Positions 33,487 to 41,220 of a stretch of 64,000 nt of DNA are shown in pieces. Below the pieces are notes generated by a model that saw only the letters and a list, made by a program, of their open reading frames with translations, was not told the DNA's origin and did no database searches. The DNA is taken from assembly GCA_036558645.1 (NCBI GenBank), contig DATBFG010000028.1, positions 34,956-98,955 on the forward strand. Direction: 5' to 3'. Origin of the DNA: DATBFG01 sp036558645. Lineage in GTDB: Bacteria; Acidobacteriota; Terriglobia; Terriglobales; Acidobacteriaceae. Position 1 is the first letter of the stretch, and every line of letters begins with the position of its first letter. The translations under genes and the position numbers were made by a program.

Positions 33487-34416
33487 TCAGTGGCCCTGAT
33501 CTTCCAGGTACTTTTCAACCTCTAGTGCTGCCATGCATCCGCTACCGGCGGCCGTAATTGCCTGCCGGTAACGGCGATCCTGTACGTCTCCACAGGCGAA
33601 CACACCGGGCACTCTAGTGAAAACGTTGTTCGTAGTCTTCAGATATCCGTCCTGATCCATATCTAGCTGCCCCTCGAACATCTTCGCGTTCGGAATATGT
33701 CCGATGCCCAGAAACATCGCGCTAGTTGGGAAATCCCAGACCTTGTCGCTCTTGAGGTCTTTTAGTTTGAGCGCAGTCACTTCCTTTTGGGCAGGATCAT
33801 GAACATCCTCCACAACGGTATTTGTCAGGAAATGAATTTTCTCGTTTGCTCGCGCGCGATCCAGCATGATCTTGGACGCCCTGAATTGATCGCGCCGGTG
33901 GATGAGCGTGACCTTTGTCGCGAATCGCGTCAGAAACATGGCCTCCTCCATCGCCGAATCGCCACCGCCGATTACAGCAATCTCCTTTCCGGAGAAGAAA
34001 AAGCCATCGCAGGTTGCGCAGGAAGACACTCCATGTCCGATCAGAGCCTGCTCATTTGGCAAGCCTAGCCAACGCGCAGAAGCACCGCTGGCGATGATCA
34101 ATGTACGGGTGCGGATCGTTTCCTGGCCCACCTTCAACTCGATTGGGTTCTTGCTCAGATCGGCACTGCTGACATGCGCCAACTTATATTCGGCGCCAAA
34201 ACGGGATGCCTGTCGGCGCATATTTTCGATCAGTTCCGGCCCCTGAATGCCTTCGGGAAATCCCGGGAAATTCTCGACCAGAGTTGTGAGGGAAAGCTGA
34301 CCTCCGGGCTCATGCCCTTCGATAACAAGCGGTTGCAGGTTGGCGCGCGCACTGTACAGGGCGGCTGTGTGACCGGCACACCCGGAACCCATGATTACAA
34401 CGTTGCGAATATCCAT
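33487..34416 (-). CDS. trxB: Thioredoxin reductase
   Basis: TrxB reduces thioredoxin using NADPH and FAD. The 309-residue length is standard. The FAD-binding glycine motif is GSGCAGHTAA at residues 10-19, with Cys in place of the usual Pro, a variant seen in some bacterial groups. The redox-active dithiol is CATCDG (Cys133 and Cys136). The NADPH-binding block is GGGDSAMEEAMFLT, and the C-terminal FAD motif is FACGDVQDRRYRQAITAAGSGC. It is a single gene between the CDF gene (convergent) and an unknown secreted protein. Confidence 0.94.
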   Translation of the reverse strand: MDIRNVVIMGSGCAGHTAALYSARANLQPLVIEGHEPGGQLSLTTLVENFPGFPEGIQGPELIENMRRQASRFGAEYKLAHVSSADLSKNPIELKVGQETIRTRTLIIASGASARWLGLPNEQALIGHGVSSCATCDGFFFSGKEIAVIGGGDSAMEEAMFLTRFATKVTLIHRRDQFRASKIMLDRARANEKIHFLTNTVVEDVHDPAQKEVTALKLKDLKSDKVWDFPTSAMFLGIGHIPNAKMFEGQLDMDQDGYLKTTNNVFTRVPGVFACGDVQDRRYRQAITAAGSGCMAALEVEKYLEDQGH

Positions 34417-34479
34417 ATGTTTTGTGAACTCAGGTATTAGATTGCGTAAGTTCCACGCTTGATGCAGAGCTGCTAGGTC

Positions 34480-35214
34480 CTACTTGGCCTTAGGTTTGGC
34501 CGCCGGTTTCGTGATACTTGGATGCTGGGCCGACAAACGACCGAGTTCATCGGGCACAGTCACTTTCGCTCCCAGCAGGCCACGATAATTCGCAATGATG
34601 GCAGTTGCGCTTTGGAAAATTGGCTCGTACACACTCTGGTCGGGAGGAGGCGCCCCCTCCGATCCCTGGCAGCGAGCGAGCACGATGGATGACTTCCCGA
34701 AACGCTCAAGCTTGATTCGACTGGCTGGTGTGTTCGTCTTGAGCATCGCTGCGGGAGCCGTTACCGCCGAAGCATTGTCCTCGATCGCCAACTGCATCAG
34801 ATCCTTTGGATCCCGCACGCGAAAAACCATGGTTTCGATCATGTTCTTCTGATCCGTGCTGAACGAGTACTGCACAGTTGAGAACATCGCCTGCACGGAG
34901 AATTCATGCCGAATGCGCACCCATGTTGAAACCGGCGCCTCATTTGAAAACTGCGCGCCTTCCCCGGCCTGCAGAAAGGACGGCCGTTCTTCCATGCTTG
35001 TGCGCCCGCGTGCCACTTCAAAGTCGGCCGCAAAGAGGGGCTGCTTGGGAATCTTCGCCAGCGCAGCCGTTATTTCTTTCTGTTCCTCGGCCGACGGCGA
35101 GCAGACGTTCAACATATTCACTTTCACCTGGGGCTGCGAGGGCTGCTGCTGAGGCTGGTTTTGGGCAATAGCTGTCCCCAAGCCCGCAAGAATGGCCAAA
35201 ATGATCCGGGTCAC
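34480..35214 (-). CDS. Unknown secreted protein
   Basis: I do not recognise a family. The product (244 residues) has a signal peptide (about 1-18, MTRIILAILAGLGTAIAQ) and an early Gln/Pro-rich stretch. A globular middle region, about 35-200, contains VCSPSAEEQKEITAALAKIP, ADFEVARGRTSMEERPSFL and VFRVRDPKDLMQLAIEDN. The tail is rich in Pro, Ala and Lys. The GTG at 35214 lacks a Shine-Dalgarno sequence, and TAAAAT lies exactly 6 nt upstream, suggesting a leaderless transcript. Its promoter is divergent from the 66-residue gene. Confidence 0.72.
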   Translation of the reverse strand: MTRIILAILAGLGTAIAQNQPQQQPSQPQVKVNMLNVCSPSAEEQKEITAALAKIPKQPLFAADFEVARGRTSMEERPSFLQAGEGAQFSNEAPVSTWVRIRHEFSVQAMFSTVQYSFSTDQKNMIETMVFRVRDPKDLMQLAIEDNASAVTAPAAMLKTNTPASRIKLERFGKSSIVLARCQGSEGAPPPDQSVYEPIFQSATAIIANYRGLLGAKVTVPDELGRLSAQHPSITKPAAKPKAK

Positions 35215-35226
35215 GGGGGCATTTTA
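35215..35226 (-). promoter_or_regulatory. -10 element for a leaderless GTG start
   Basis: On the minus strand TAAAAT (35226-35221) is followed by GCCCCC and then GTG 35214. Nothing between them could be a ribosome binding site. Confidence 0.45.
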
Positions 35227-35324
35227 GCAGCATCGAACCTTTCAGCCACCCTGCTCAGCGCAAATATCGGAGTAGCGCCAAATGTCAGGCAGAGAGATGG
35301 CCGCCCAGACCTCTGCCGGGGCTG

Positions 35325-35336
35325 TAAAATTGATTC
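35325..35336 (+). promoter_or_regulatory. -10 element for a leaderless ATG start
   Basis: TAAAAT (35325-35330) is followed by TGATTC and ATG 35337. As with the divergent gene at 35214, there is no Shine-Dalgarno sequence, so transcription probably starts at the start codon. Confidence 0.45.
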
Positions 35337-35537
35337 ATGGCAAACTTGGCATTGGTCTACGGAATGCGCCTGCTCCCCGCCGAAGATCTGGGTGAGGTCG
35401 GAGATGCCGTCCTGAAGCTCAAGAATGGACGCGAGGCACGGGTCACCATGCACATGCTGGAGGGCAGCAAAGAGGACATCGAAAAGCAACTGCGCACCAG
35501 CCTGGAAGCGTTTTTCGACTTCTATCCGGAGATCTGA
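35337..35537 (+). CDS. Small unknown protein, 66 residues
   Basis: The protein (start MANLALVYGMRLLPAEDLGE) is acidic and has alternating short strands and helices: a VLKLKNGREARVTMHMLEG central hairpin and a C-terminal helix KEDIEKQLRTSLEAFFDFYPEI. There is no signal or membrane segment. It is not a family I can name, but the even codon usage and the promoter just before the ATG support it. The RsbU-like gene follows after 52 nt. Confidence 0.6.
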   Translation: MANLALVYGMRLLPAEDLGEVGDAVLKLKNGREARVTMHMLEGSKEDIEKQLRTSLEAFFDFYPEI

Positions 35538-35589
35538 CGCCTGACCGGATTGCGACAAGTGGCGTCTATAATCGTCCCCTGATTGGCAT

Positions 35590-37791
35590 ATGCGACTACC
35601 CTTCCGTTATGCGCGAGCGCGGCTAAGCGCGGCCGGACTGCTACCAACGACAAAGCTTGCATGGGCAGCTTCGTACCTGCTTGCTCTCGATCTATTTTTC
35701 CTTGTTCTTCGAAAAGTACTCGGCTTGTTCGGTACCACCTACGGAAACAGCCTCGATGGTTGGGTCACATTTCTGACGTTCGTCGTAGTCGTTCTCCTGG
35801 TTATTCTGTCGATTAAGTGGATCAAAGTTCGTGCTCTGTGGCGCCTGCGCAACCGACTGATCGTTACCTACATTTTCATCGGAGTTATACCTGCATTCCT
35901 GCTGATCACGATGAGTGCAATCTCCGCTTACCTTTTCTCGGGACAGTTTGCCAACTTTGTGGTGACGGCGGAATTTGATTCGCAGCTACGAAGTCTAAAG
36001 GCTGTGAACTCAGCTGTGGCCAACGAACTCGCGCAAAGGATCAAGAATGGCGAAAAGCCAGTTGCCGGTTCACTCGCAGGCCTTGAAGAAAACGACCCCC
36101 TGTGGAAGGATCGCCAGTCCTGCGCCTGGTACGGGAGCAAACCCCTGGGTATGTGCGCAACGAACGCCAAGAGCGAATCGACCTTGACGCTTCCTCCTTT
36201 TGTCCCGTCTGATTTCCAGAAAATTGTTCGCGATCACGATGCTTTGCATCTTCGCGCGTCGACGACGCTTCCAGTCGGAAACGAAAAACTGACGGTCATT
36301 TCAAGCCAGCCCCTCACCAAGGGTATGGCGGACAAGATTGCCGCGAACTTGGGCGAGATAACACTTTATCCGGGCGGTATCGACCTGAGTTCTGGGCAGA
36401 AGACGCCCTCGCGTGATACCGCTATCCAAGCCGATACGGGTAAGAACGCGGACGGCAATGTCGATACGATTTCCATCAGTCGTGGTGAGAATGGTTATGA
36501 GATCACGAACAGCAAGCAGAGGCTGGAACCAGCCTTCACCGCGGGAACTCTTCCTCCTGCCTTGGGATTCTTTGATCGAGAAATCACGTTTGGCGCGCCG
36601 CTACCTGTAGTCGACTGGGCTACTGGAAAGGAAAACAAATCCGGTGCCGTCCTGCGGGTGCAAACGCGCCCCTCGGTCCTCTACGCTCGGCTGTTCGCGG
36701 CCCTTGGAGACTTTGCGGAAGGTGTGGAATTCATCCTGTTCGGAGTGCTGATCGTCTTTGGCATCATCGAGGTGTTCGCCCTCTTCATTGGCACCCGCCT
36801 GAATCGCACAATCACCGGGGCTGTCGCTCAACTCTACGACGCGACGAAGCACATCAATCGCGGAGATTTCCGCCACCGCATCCCCGTGAAATCACAGGAT
36901 CAATTGGCGGCACTGGCAAATTCATTCAACTCAATGACCGCATCGATCGAGAACCTGATCGAAGAGCAGAAAGAGAAGCAGCGGTTGCAAAATGAGCTCA
37001 CGATCGCTCAAGAAGTCCAGAAGCAGCTTTTTCCTCAACAGATCACGCAACTAGAATCTCTCGAGGTTTTCGGCTTCTGCCGTCCAGCTCGTACTGTCAG
37101 CGGAGACTACTACGACTTCTTGGCCATCAATTCCGAAAAACTCGTCCTTGCTGTTGGCGACGTTAGCGGCAAAGGTATTTCCGCTGCCCTACTGATGGCA
37201 ACCATCCATTCGGCAGTCCGCGCGTACAGCCAGGAAGGCATCCCGTTCTTACGCGAAGCTGTAGCCGTGGGCGCGGGAAGCGCCTCCGAGATGATGATGG
37301 TTTCAACGTTGCGTGGAGCCGAGACCTCCCCGGCGGTGTTGCTGAACCTCCTGAATCATCAGCTTTACCAAAGTACTCCCAGCGAGAAGTACGCGACCCT
37401 GTTCCTCGGTATTTACGATGGCAGTTCTCGACAGATCTACTTCAGCAACGGCGGACATCTGCCCCCCATCATCCTCAGCAATGATGGCGCAATTCACCGT
37501 CTGGAAAACGGCGGCATGGTAGTCGGACTTTTCGATGATCAGACCTATCAGGAAGGAGCCGCCCGACTCGCCGAAGGGGACATCTTCCTCGCATACAGCG
37601 ATGGCGTCACCGAGCCCGAAAATGATTTCGGAGAGTTTGGCGAAGATCGGCTTGTGGAGTTAGTTCATGCCAACCGTGAGCTGCCTCTCGCCCGCATTAG
37701 TGAGATCGTGACCGCGGCGGTAGATGACTGGATCGGTGCAAAAGAACAGCCGGACGACATCACACTTGTGCTCGCCAGGGCACGGCACTGA
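35590..37791 (+). CDS. Membrane sensor with HAMP and SpoIIE-type PP2C phosphatase domain
   Basis: The 733-residue protein has an N-terminal membrane part (segments about 28-47, 60-76, 87-112), an extracytoplasmic domain of about 260 residues and a further membrane segment (about 380-405). It continues with a HAMP domain (about 410-460: RLNRTITGAVAQLYDATKHI), a coiled linker, and a SpoIIE phosphatase domain (about 490-733). Phosphatase signatures are SGDYYDFLAI, VGDVSGKGISAALLM, SNGGHLPPIIL, AYSDGVTEPE and the C-terminal PDDITLVLAR. It probably dephosphorylates a STAS partner. A TATAAT lies 17 nt before the ATG. It is larger than the phosphatase at the window start and has a different sensor. 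Confidence 0.9.
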   Translation: MRLPFRYARARLSAAGLLPTTKLAWAASYLLALDLFFLVLRKVLGLFGTTYGNSLDGWVTFLTFVVVVLLVILSIKWIKVRALWRLRNRLIVTYIFIGVIPAFLLITMSAISAYLFSGQFANFVVTAEFDSQLRSLKAVNSAVANELAQRIKNGEKPVAGSLAGLEENDPLWKDRQSCAWYGSKPLGMCATNAKSESTLTLPPFVPSDFQKIVRDHDALHLRASTTLPVGNEKLTVISSQPLTKGMADKIAANLGEITLYPGGIDLSSGQKTPSRDTAIQADTGKNADGNVDTISISRGENGYEITNSKQRLEPAFTAGTLPPALGFFDREITFGAPLPVVDWATGKENKSGAVLRVQTRPSVLYARLFAALGDFAEGVEFILFGVLIVFGIIEVFALFIGTRLNRTITGAVAQLYDATKHINRGDFRHRIPVKSQDQLAALANSFNSMTASIENLIEEQKEKQRLQNELTIAQEVQKQLFPQQITQLESLEVFGFCRPARTVSGDYYDFLAINSEKLVLAVGDVSGKGISAALLMATIHSAVRAYSQEGIPFLREAVAVGAGSASEMMMVSTLRGAETSPAVLLNLLNHQLYQSTPSEKYATLFLGIYDGSSRQIYFSNGGHLPPIILSNDGAIHRLENGGMVVGLFDDQTYQEGAARLAEGDIFLAYSDGVTEPENDFGEFGEDRLVELVHANRELPLARISEIVTAAVDDWIGAKEQPDDITLVLARARH

Positions 37792-37998
37792 TCCCGACCC
37801 CCTTTCCAATAAAACCGGGGCAGCGCTCGACGGCCTAGTGCTCCAGGTTCTCTGCTAAAACCTGGCACACGTTTCAGCCGGAGCATCTGCCCCGAGGCTC
37901 CGCGCACCCGCAAAATTGAGCAGGCACGCCCCGCGCGGAGCAAACTCACAGAAAATTTCTTGCTAACAGGGTGAGTATCTTTCAGGAAAGGAAAGTGA

Positions 37999-38289
37999 CT
38001 AGCAGGTCAGCGTACACAACAGGGCGAGTCGCTCCTCGGAACTGGTGGAGCTCAGGATTTCTACGGTTTCTGTGCGCACTTCCAGACGTTGAACTGGGAG
38101 CGAAAATACCGCCTGGAAAGCAGCAGTTACCGCCATCATTGCGGGCCGCACCGATATGCGGCTCTTTGCGGAGATTGGTGCTGTCCCTCCATGGCAAGTA
38201 AATTCCGGCAGATCCACCTGCGGCAGGACGAGGATCACCGCCACCAGAACCAGCTCGAAAATAAGGAGGAACCACTTCCAGTGCTTCAT
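37999..38289 (-). CDS. Small exported protein of unknown function
   Basis: A frame on the minus strand encodes about 96 residues from ATG 38289 (a GTG at 38298 is also in frame). It begins MKHWKWFLLIFELVLVAVIL, a strong membrane anchor or signal segment. The rest contains DLPEFTCHGGTAPISAKSRI and MMAVTAAFQAVFSLPVQ, with a C-terminal cysteine pair in LCTLTC. I do not recognise it. No ribosome binding site is clear, but the basic-hydrophobic N-terminus makes it more likely than chance. Confidence 0.45.
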   Translation of the reverse strand: MKHWKWFLLIFELVLVAVILVLPQVDLPEFTCHGGTAPISAKSRISVRPAMMAVTAAFQAVFSLPVQRLEVRTETVEILSSTSSEERLALLCTLTC

Positions 38290-38732
38290 AGAGCGCACAG
38301 CTATTCGGGAAATTTAAGGGTAGCGATGGGGTCCTGTCAAGAGACCTACGTCTCCACACCGATTTTCAATTGCAGCTAGGGTAAAACCTGCTGCAACAGG
38401 GGATCTGACTTGTGCCGATGGAAATGACCGTCCCCCAGATAACACGCCTGAATCTGGACAATATGACCATCTATTCCGGGTAAAACCGTGTTTTTCGCGG
38501 GCTCTTATCCCCAGATCCCAGCATCTGGCGCCACATGAAGTGTCAGTCTATGAAGGACTTCCCCTGTGAAGCCTCGCACATCTGCAAGTGATACGAGTCA
38601 CTGCCCATTGCTCATCGGCAATCTTTAATCAGGAGTTGCCGGGAGTGCGTCCGGCGGAATGCGTCGGCCTTCTGCGACCGCCCTTGGCAAGGGTTTTGCA
38701 TGTTCAGGTTTTTCACATAGGAGGCAACATCG
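38290..38732. other. Intergenic region upstream of gdhA
   Basis: About 440 nt hold no frame I can support. The gdhA promoter must lie here, but no clear -35/-10 pair or riboswitch-like structure was recognised. Only the AGGAGG ribosome binding site just before the gdhA ATG is clear. Confidence 0.5.
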
Positions 38733-40136
38733 ATGAGTACAGGCATCATGAACCCGCCTGAAGTAATTAAGGGCGCGGGCGACTACATCGCAGAAGTCAT
38801 TACGCGGGTTAAAGCAAAGAATCCCGCGGAACCCGAGTTCCATCAGGCGGTAGAGGAAGTTCTCGAATCCTTACGCCTGGTTCTGCAGCGGCATCCGGAA
38901 TACAAGGACGCCCGCATTCTCGAACGCCTGGTTGAACCTGAGCGCGTCTTGATGTTCCGCGTTCCTTGGTTCGATGATCGCGGCAATGTCCAAGTTAACC
39001 GCGGATTCCGTTTGGAGATGAACAGCGCCATCGGCCCCTATAAGGGTGGGTTACGTTTCCATCCTTCCGTGAACCTGGGAATCTTGAAGTTTCTCGCGTT
39101 CGAACAAGTGTTAAAGAATTCGCTCACCACGCTCCCGATGGGCGGCGGCAAAGGCGGTTCGGACTTCGACCCCAAGGGCAAGAGTGATAACGAAGTGATG
39201 CGTTTCTGCCAGAGCTTCATGACGGAACTGTTCCGCCACATCGGCGCGAACACCGACGTGCCCGCCGGCGACATCGGCGTGGGGGGACGAGAAATCGGCT
39301 TCCTCTTTGGCCAGTACAAGCGTCTGCGCAATGAATTCGTGGGCGTCCTGACCGGCAAGGGCCTGAGCTGGGGCGGTTCACTGATTCGTCCGGAGGCTAC
39401 CGGTTATGGTTGCGTGTACTTCGCCGCTGAAATGCTGAAGAGCCGCAGGGACAGCCTGGAAGGCAAGACCTGTCTGGTATCTGGCAGTGGCAACGTCGCC
39501 CAATACACGATTGAGAAACTATTGGACTTCGGCGCAAAGCCCGTCACGGCCTCCGATTCGAACGGAATTCTCTTCGATCCGGATGGCATCACCCGCGAGA
39601 AACTGGCATGGCTGATGGACCTGAAGAACATTCGCCGCGGCCGGATCCAGGAATACGCCGACAAGTTCAAGCGCGCCATCTACACTGCCGCCGATCCCAA
39701 AGCGAGCTACAACCCGCTGTGGAACATCAAGGCTGATTGCGCTTTCCCGAGCGCCACGCAGAATGAAATTAACGGCAAGGATGCCGCCAACCTCATTAAG
39801 AATGGCGTGAAGGTAGTAGCGGAAGGGGCGAACATGCCGAGCACACTCGAAGCGACTAAGCTGTTCCTGGACGCGAAAGTCCTTTATGGACCAGCCAAAG
39901 CCGCGAATGCCGGTGGTGTAGCAACTTCCGGACTGGAGATGGCACAAAACAGCGCTCGCCTCAATTGGACACGGGAAGAAGTGGACGATCGTCTGCACAA
40001 GATCATGATCGCAATCCACGAGAACTGCTACCGAACTGCCGAGGAATATGGAACTCCCGGCAACCTGGTCAACGGTGCGAATATCGCCGGTTTCGTGAAG
40101 GTAGCAAACTCGATGCTGGACCAGGGCTTGGTGTAG
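38733..40136 (+). CDS. gdhA: Glutamate dehydrogenase, NADP-dependent type
   Basis: This enzyme interconverts 2-oxoglutarate plus ammonia and glutamate. The 467-residue length fits the hexameric NADP family. Substrate-site blocks are GPYKGGLRFHPSVNLGILKF and PMGGGKGGSDFDPKGKSD with the catalytic lysine. GDIGVGGREIGFL precedes the Rossmann domain, which opens with CLVSGSGNVAQY. The downstream VVAEGANMPSTLEA and NAGGVATSGLEMAQN blocks complete the active site. AGGAGG lies before the ATG. A strong rho-independent terminator follows, so it is monocistronic, though an NfnAB-like pair starts 190 nt later. Confidence 0.95.
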   Translation: MSTGIMNPPEVIKGAGDYIAEVITRVKAKNPAEPEFHQAVEEVLESLRLVLQRHPEYKDARILERLVEPERVLMFRVPWFDDRGNVQVNRGFRLEMNSAIGPYKGGLRFHPSVNLGILKFLAFEQVLKNSLTTLPMGGGKGGSDFDPKGKSDNEVMRFCQSFMTELFRHIGANTDVPAGDIGVGGREIGFLFGQYKRLRNEFVGVLTGKGLSWGGSLIRPEATGYGCVYFAAEMLKSRRDSLEGKTCLVSGSGNVAQYTIEKLLDFGAKPVTASDSNGILFDPDGITREKLAWLMDLKNIRRGRIQEYADKFKRAIYTAADPKASYNPLWNIKADCAFPSATQNEINGKDAANLIKNGVKVVAEGANMPSTLEATKLFLDAKVLYGPAKAANAGGVATSGLEMAQNSARLNWTREEVDDRLHKIMIAIHENCYRTAEEYGTPGNLVNGANIAGFVKVANSMLDQGLV

Positions 40137-40183
40137 ACACCGATAGCGTGGTGTTGCAAATTTTGTCTGCGAACCCTAACTTT

Positions 40184-40212
40184 CGGGGTGGAGTGATCCA
40201 CCCCGCTTTTTT
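40184..40212 (+). terminator. Rho-independent terminator of gdhA
   Basis: CGGGGTGGA (40184-40192) pairs perfectly with TCCACCCCG (40197-40205) across a GTGA loop, followed by C and six Ts. It separates gdhA from the downstream pair. Confidence 0.93.
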
Positions 40213-40326
40213 GGCCGAACATCCTCCGTCATCCTCGTGACATAGTTCTCTCGTCCCCGTGACCTCCATCACTGCCCGGCATGACATGGTTTCCGGAGAA
40301 TGATCCTGGGTACATGCGAGGTCCAT

Positions 40327-41220
40327 GTGTTCAAGATCATTCAGGCAAAATTTATCGCACCGGGCATTAAGCGGTTCATAATCAGCGCCCCGCGCATCGC
40401 GCGCAAGCGTAAGCCGGGGCAATTTGTAATTCTTCGCTTATATCCGGAAGGCGAGCGCATTCCTGTCACTATCGAGAACTCCGATCCAGAGCAGGGTTCC
40501 ATCAACATTGTCGTCCAATCCGCTGGAAAAACCACTAACCTGCTAAATGCGCTTGAGACCGGGGACAGCATCCTCGACGTCGTCGGCCCACTCGGAAAAC
40601 CATCTGAAATCGAGAATTTCGGCACCGTGGTTGTAATCGGTGGCGGCGTAGGAACCGCCATGGCTTACCCGACTGCTGTCGCGCTGAAGCACGCTGGGAA
40701 TCGCGTAATTTCGATCGTTGGTGCAAGGACTAAGGACCTCGTCATCCTGGAAGACGAGATGCGCGCAGTAAGCGACTCTCTCATGTTAACCACCGACGAC
40801 GGCACCTACGCCGACAAAGGTTTTGTAACCGACAAGCTCCGCCAGTTGATCGAAAATGGCACCCGCATCGACCTTGTACTTGCCGTTGGCCCCATCCCCA
40901 TGATGCGCGCTGTAGCAGAGGTGACGCGTAAAGAACGCATTCGCACGATCGTTAGCCTGAATCCCATCATGATCGACGGCACCGGGATGTGCGGAGGCTG
41001 CCGCGTCCTAATCGACGGCAAAAGCGAGTTCGCATGCGTTGATGGCCCGGAATTCGACGCACATCGTGTGGACTTTGGCGTACTCGTGCAACGCAATGCC
41101 ACTTATCGCGATGCCGAAACGCAGTCGATGACCGAATTTCAACGGAATCCCAAGGCACAAGTGGACCTTGTGCGTGACGAGCAGTGCGAGTGTGCAGCAG
41201 TGACCGGAGGCAGACAATGA
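40327..41220 (+). CDS. NfnA-like subunit (ferredoxin-NADP reductase/SudB type)
   Basis: The product (297 residues from GTG 40327) resembles the small NfnA/SudB subunit: an FAD-binding barrel with RKRKPGQFVILRLYP and RIPVTIENSDPE, and an NAD-binding domain with VVVIGGGVGTAMAYPTA. The 2Fe-2S ligands are visible in GMCGGCRVLIDG and FACVDGPEFD near residues 220-245, with an extra CEC near the end. Such subunits pair with a GltD-like partner to couple NADPH, NADH and ferredoxin or to reduce sulfur. GAGG lies 5 nt before GTG 40327; an earlier ATG at 40300 is possible. The stop overlaps the next ATG (ATGA), so the two are translationally coupled. Confidence 0.88.
   Translation: MFKIIQAKFIAPGIKRFIISAPRIARKRKPGQFVILRLYPEGERIPVTIENSDPEQGSINIVVQSAGKTTNLLNALETGDSILDVVGPLGKPSEIENFGTVVVIGGGVGTAMAYPTAVALKHAGNRVISIVGARTKDLVILEDEMRAVSDSLMLTTDDGTYADKGFVTDKLRQLIENGTRIDLVLAVGPIPMMRAVAEVTRKERIRTIVSLNPIMIDGTGMCGGCRVLIDGKSEFACVDGPEFDAHRVDFGVLVQRNATYRDAETQSMTEFQRNPKAQVDLVRDEQCECAAVTGGRQ

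Noticed and set aside
37814..37894. Distant inverted repeat CGGGGCAG ... CTGCCCCG after the HAMP/PP2C gene
   Set aside because: The arms are separated by about 65 nt and no T-tract follows, so it is not a usable terminator.
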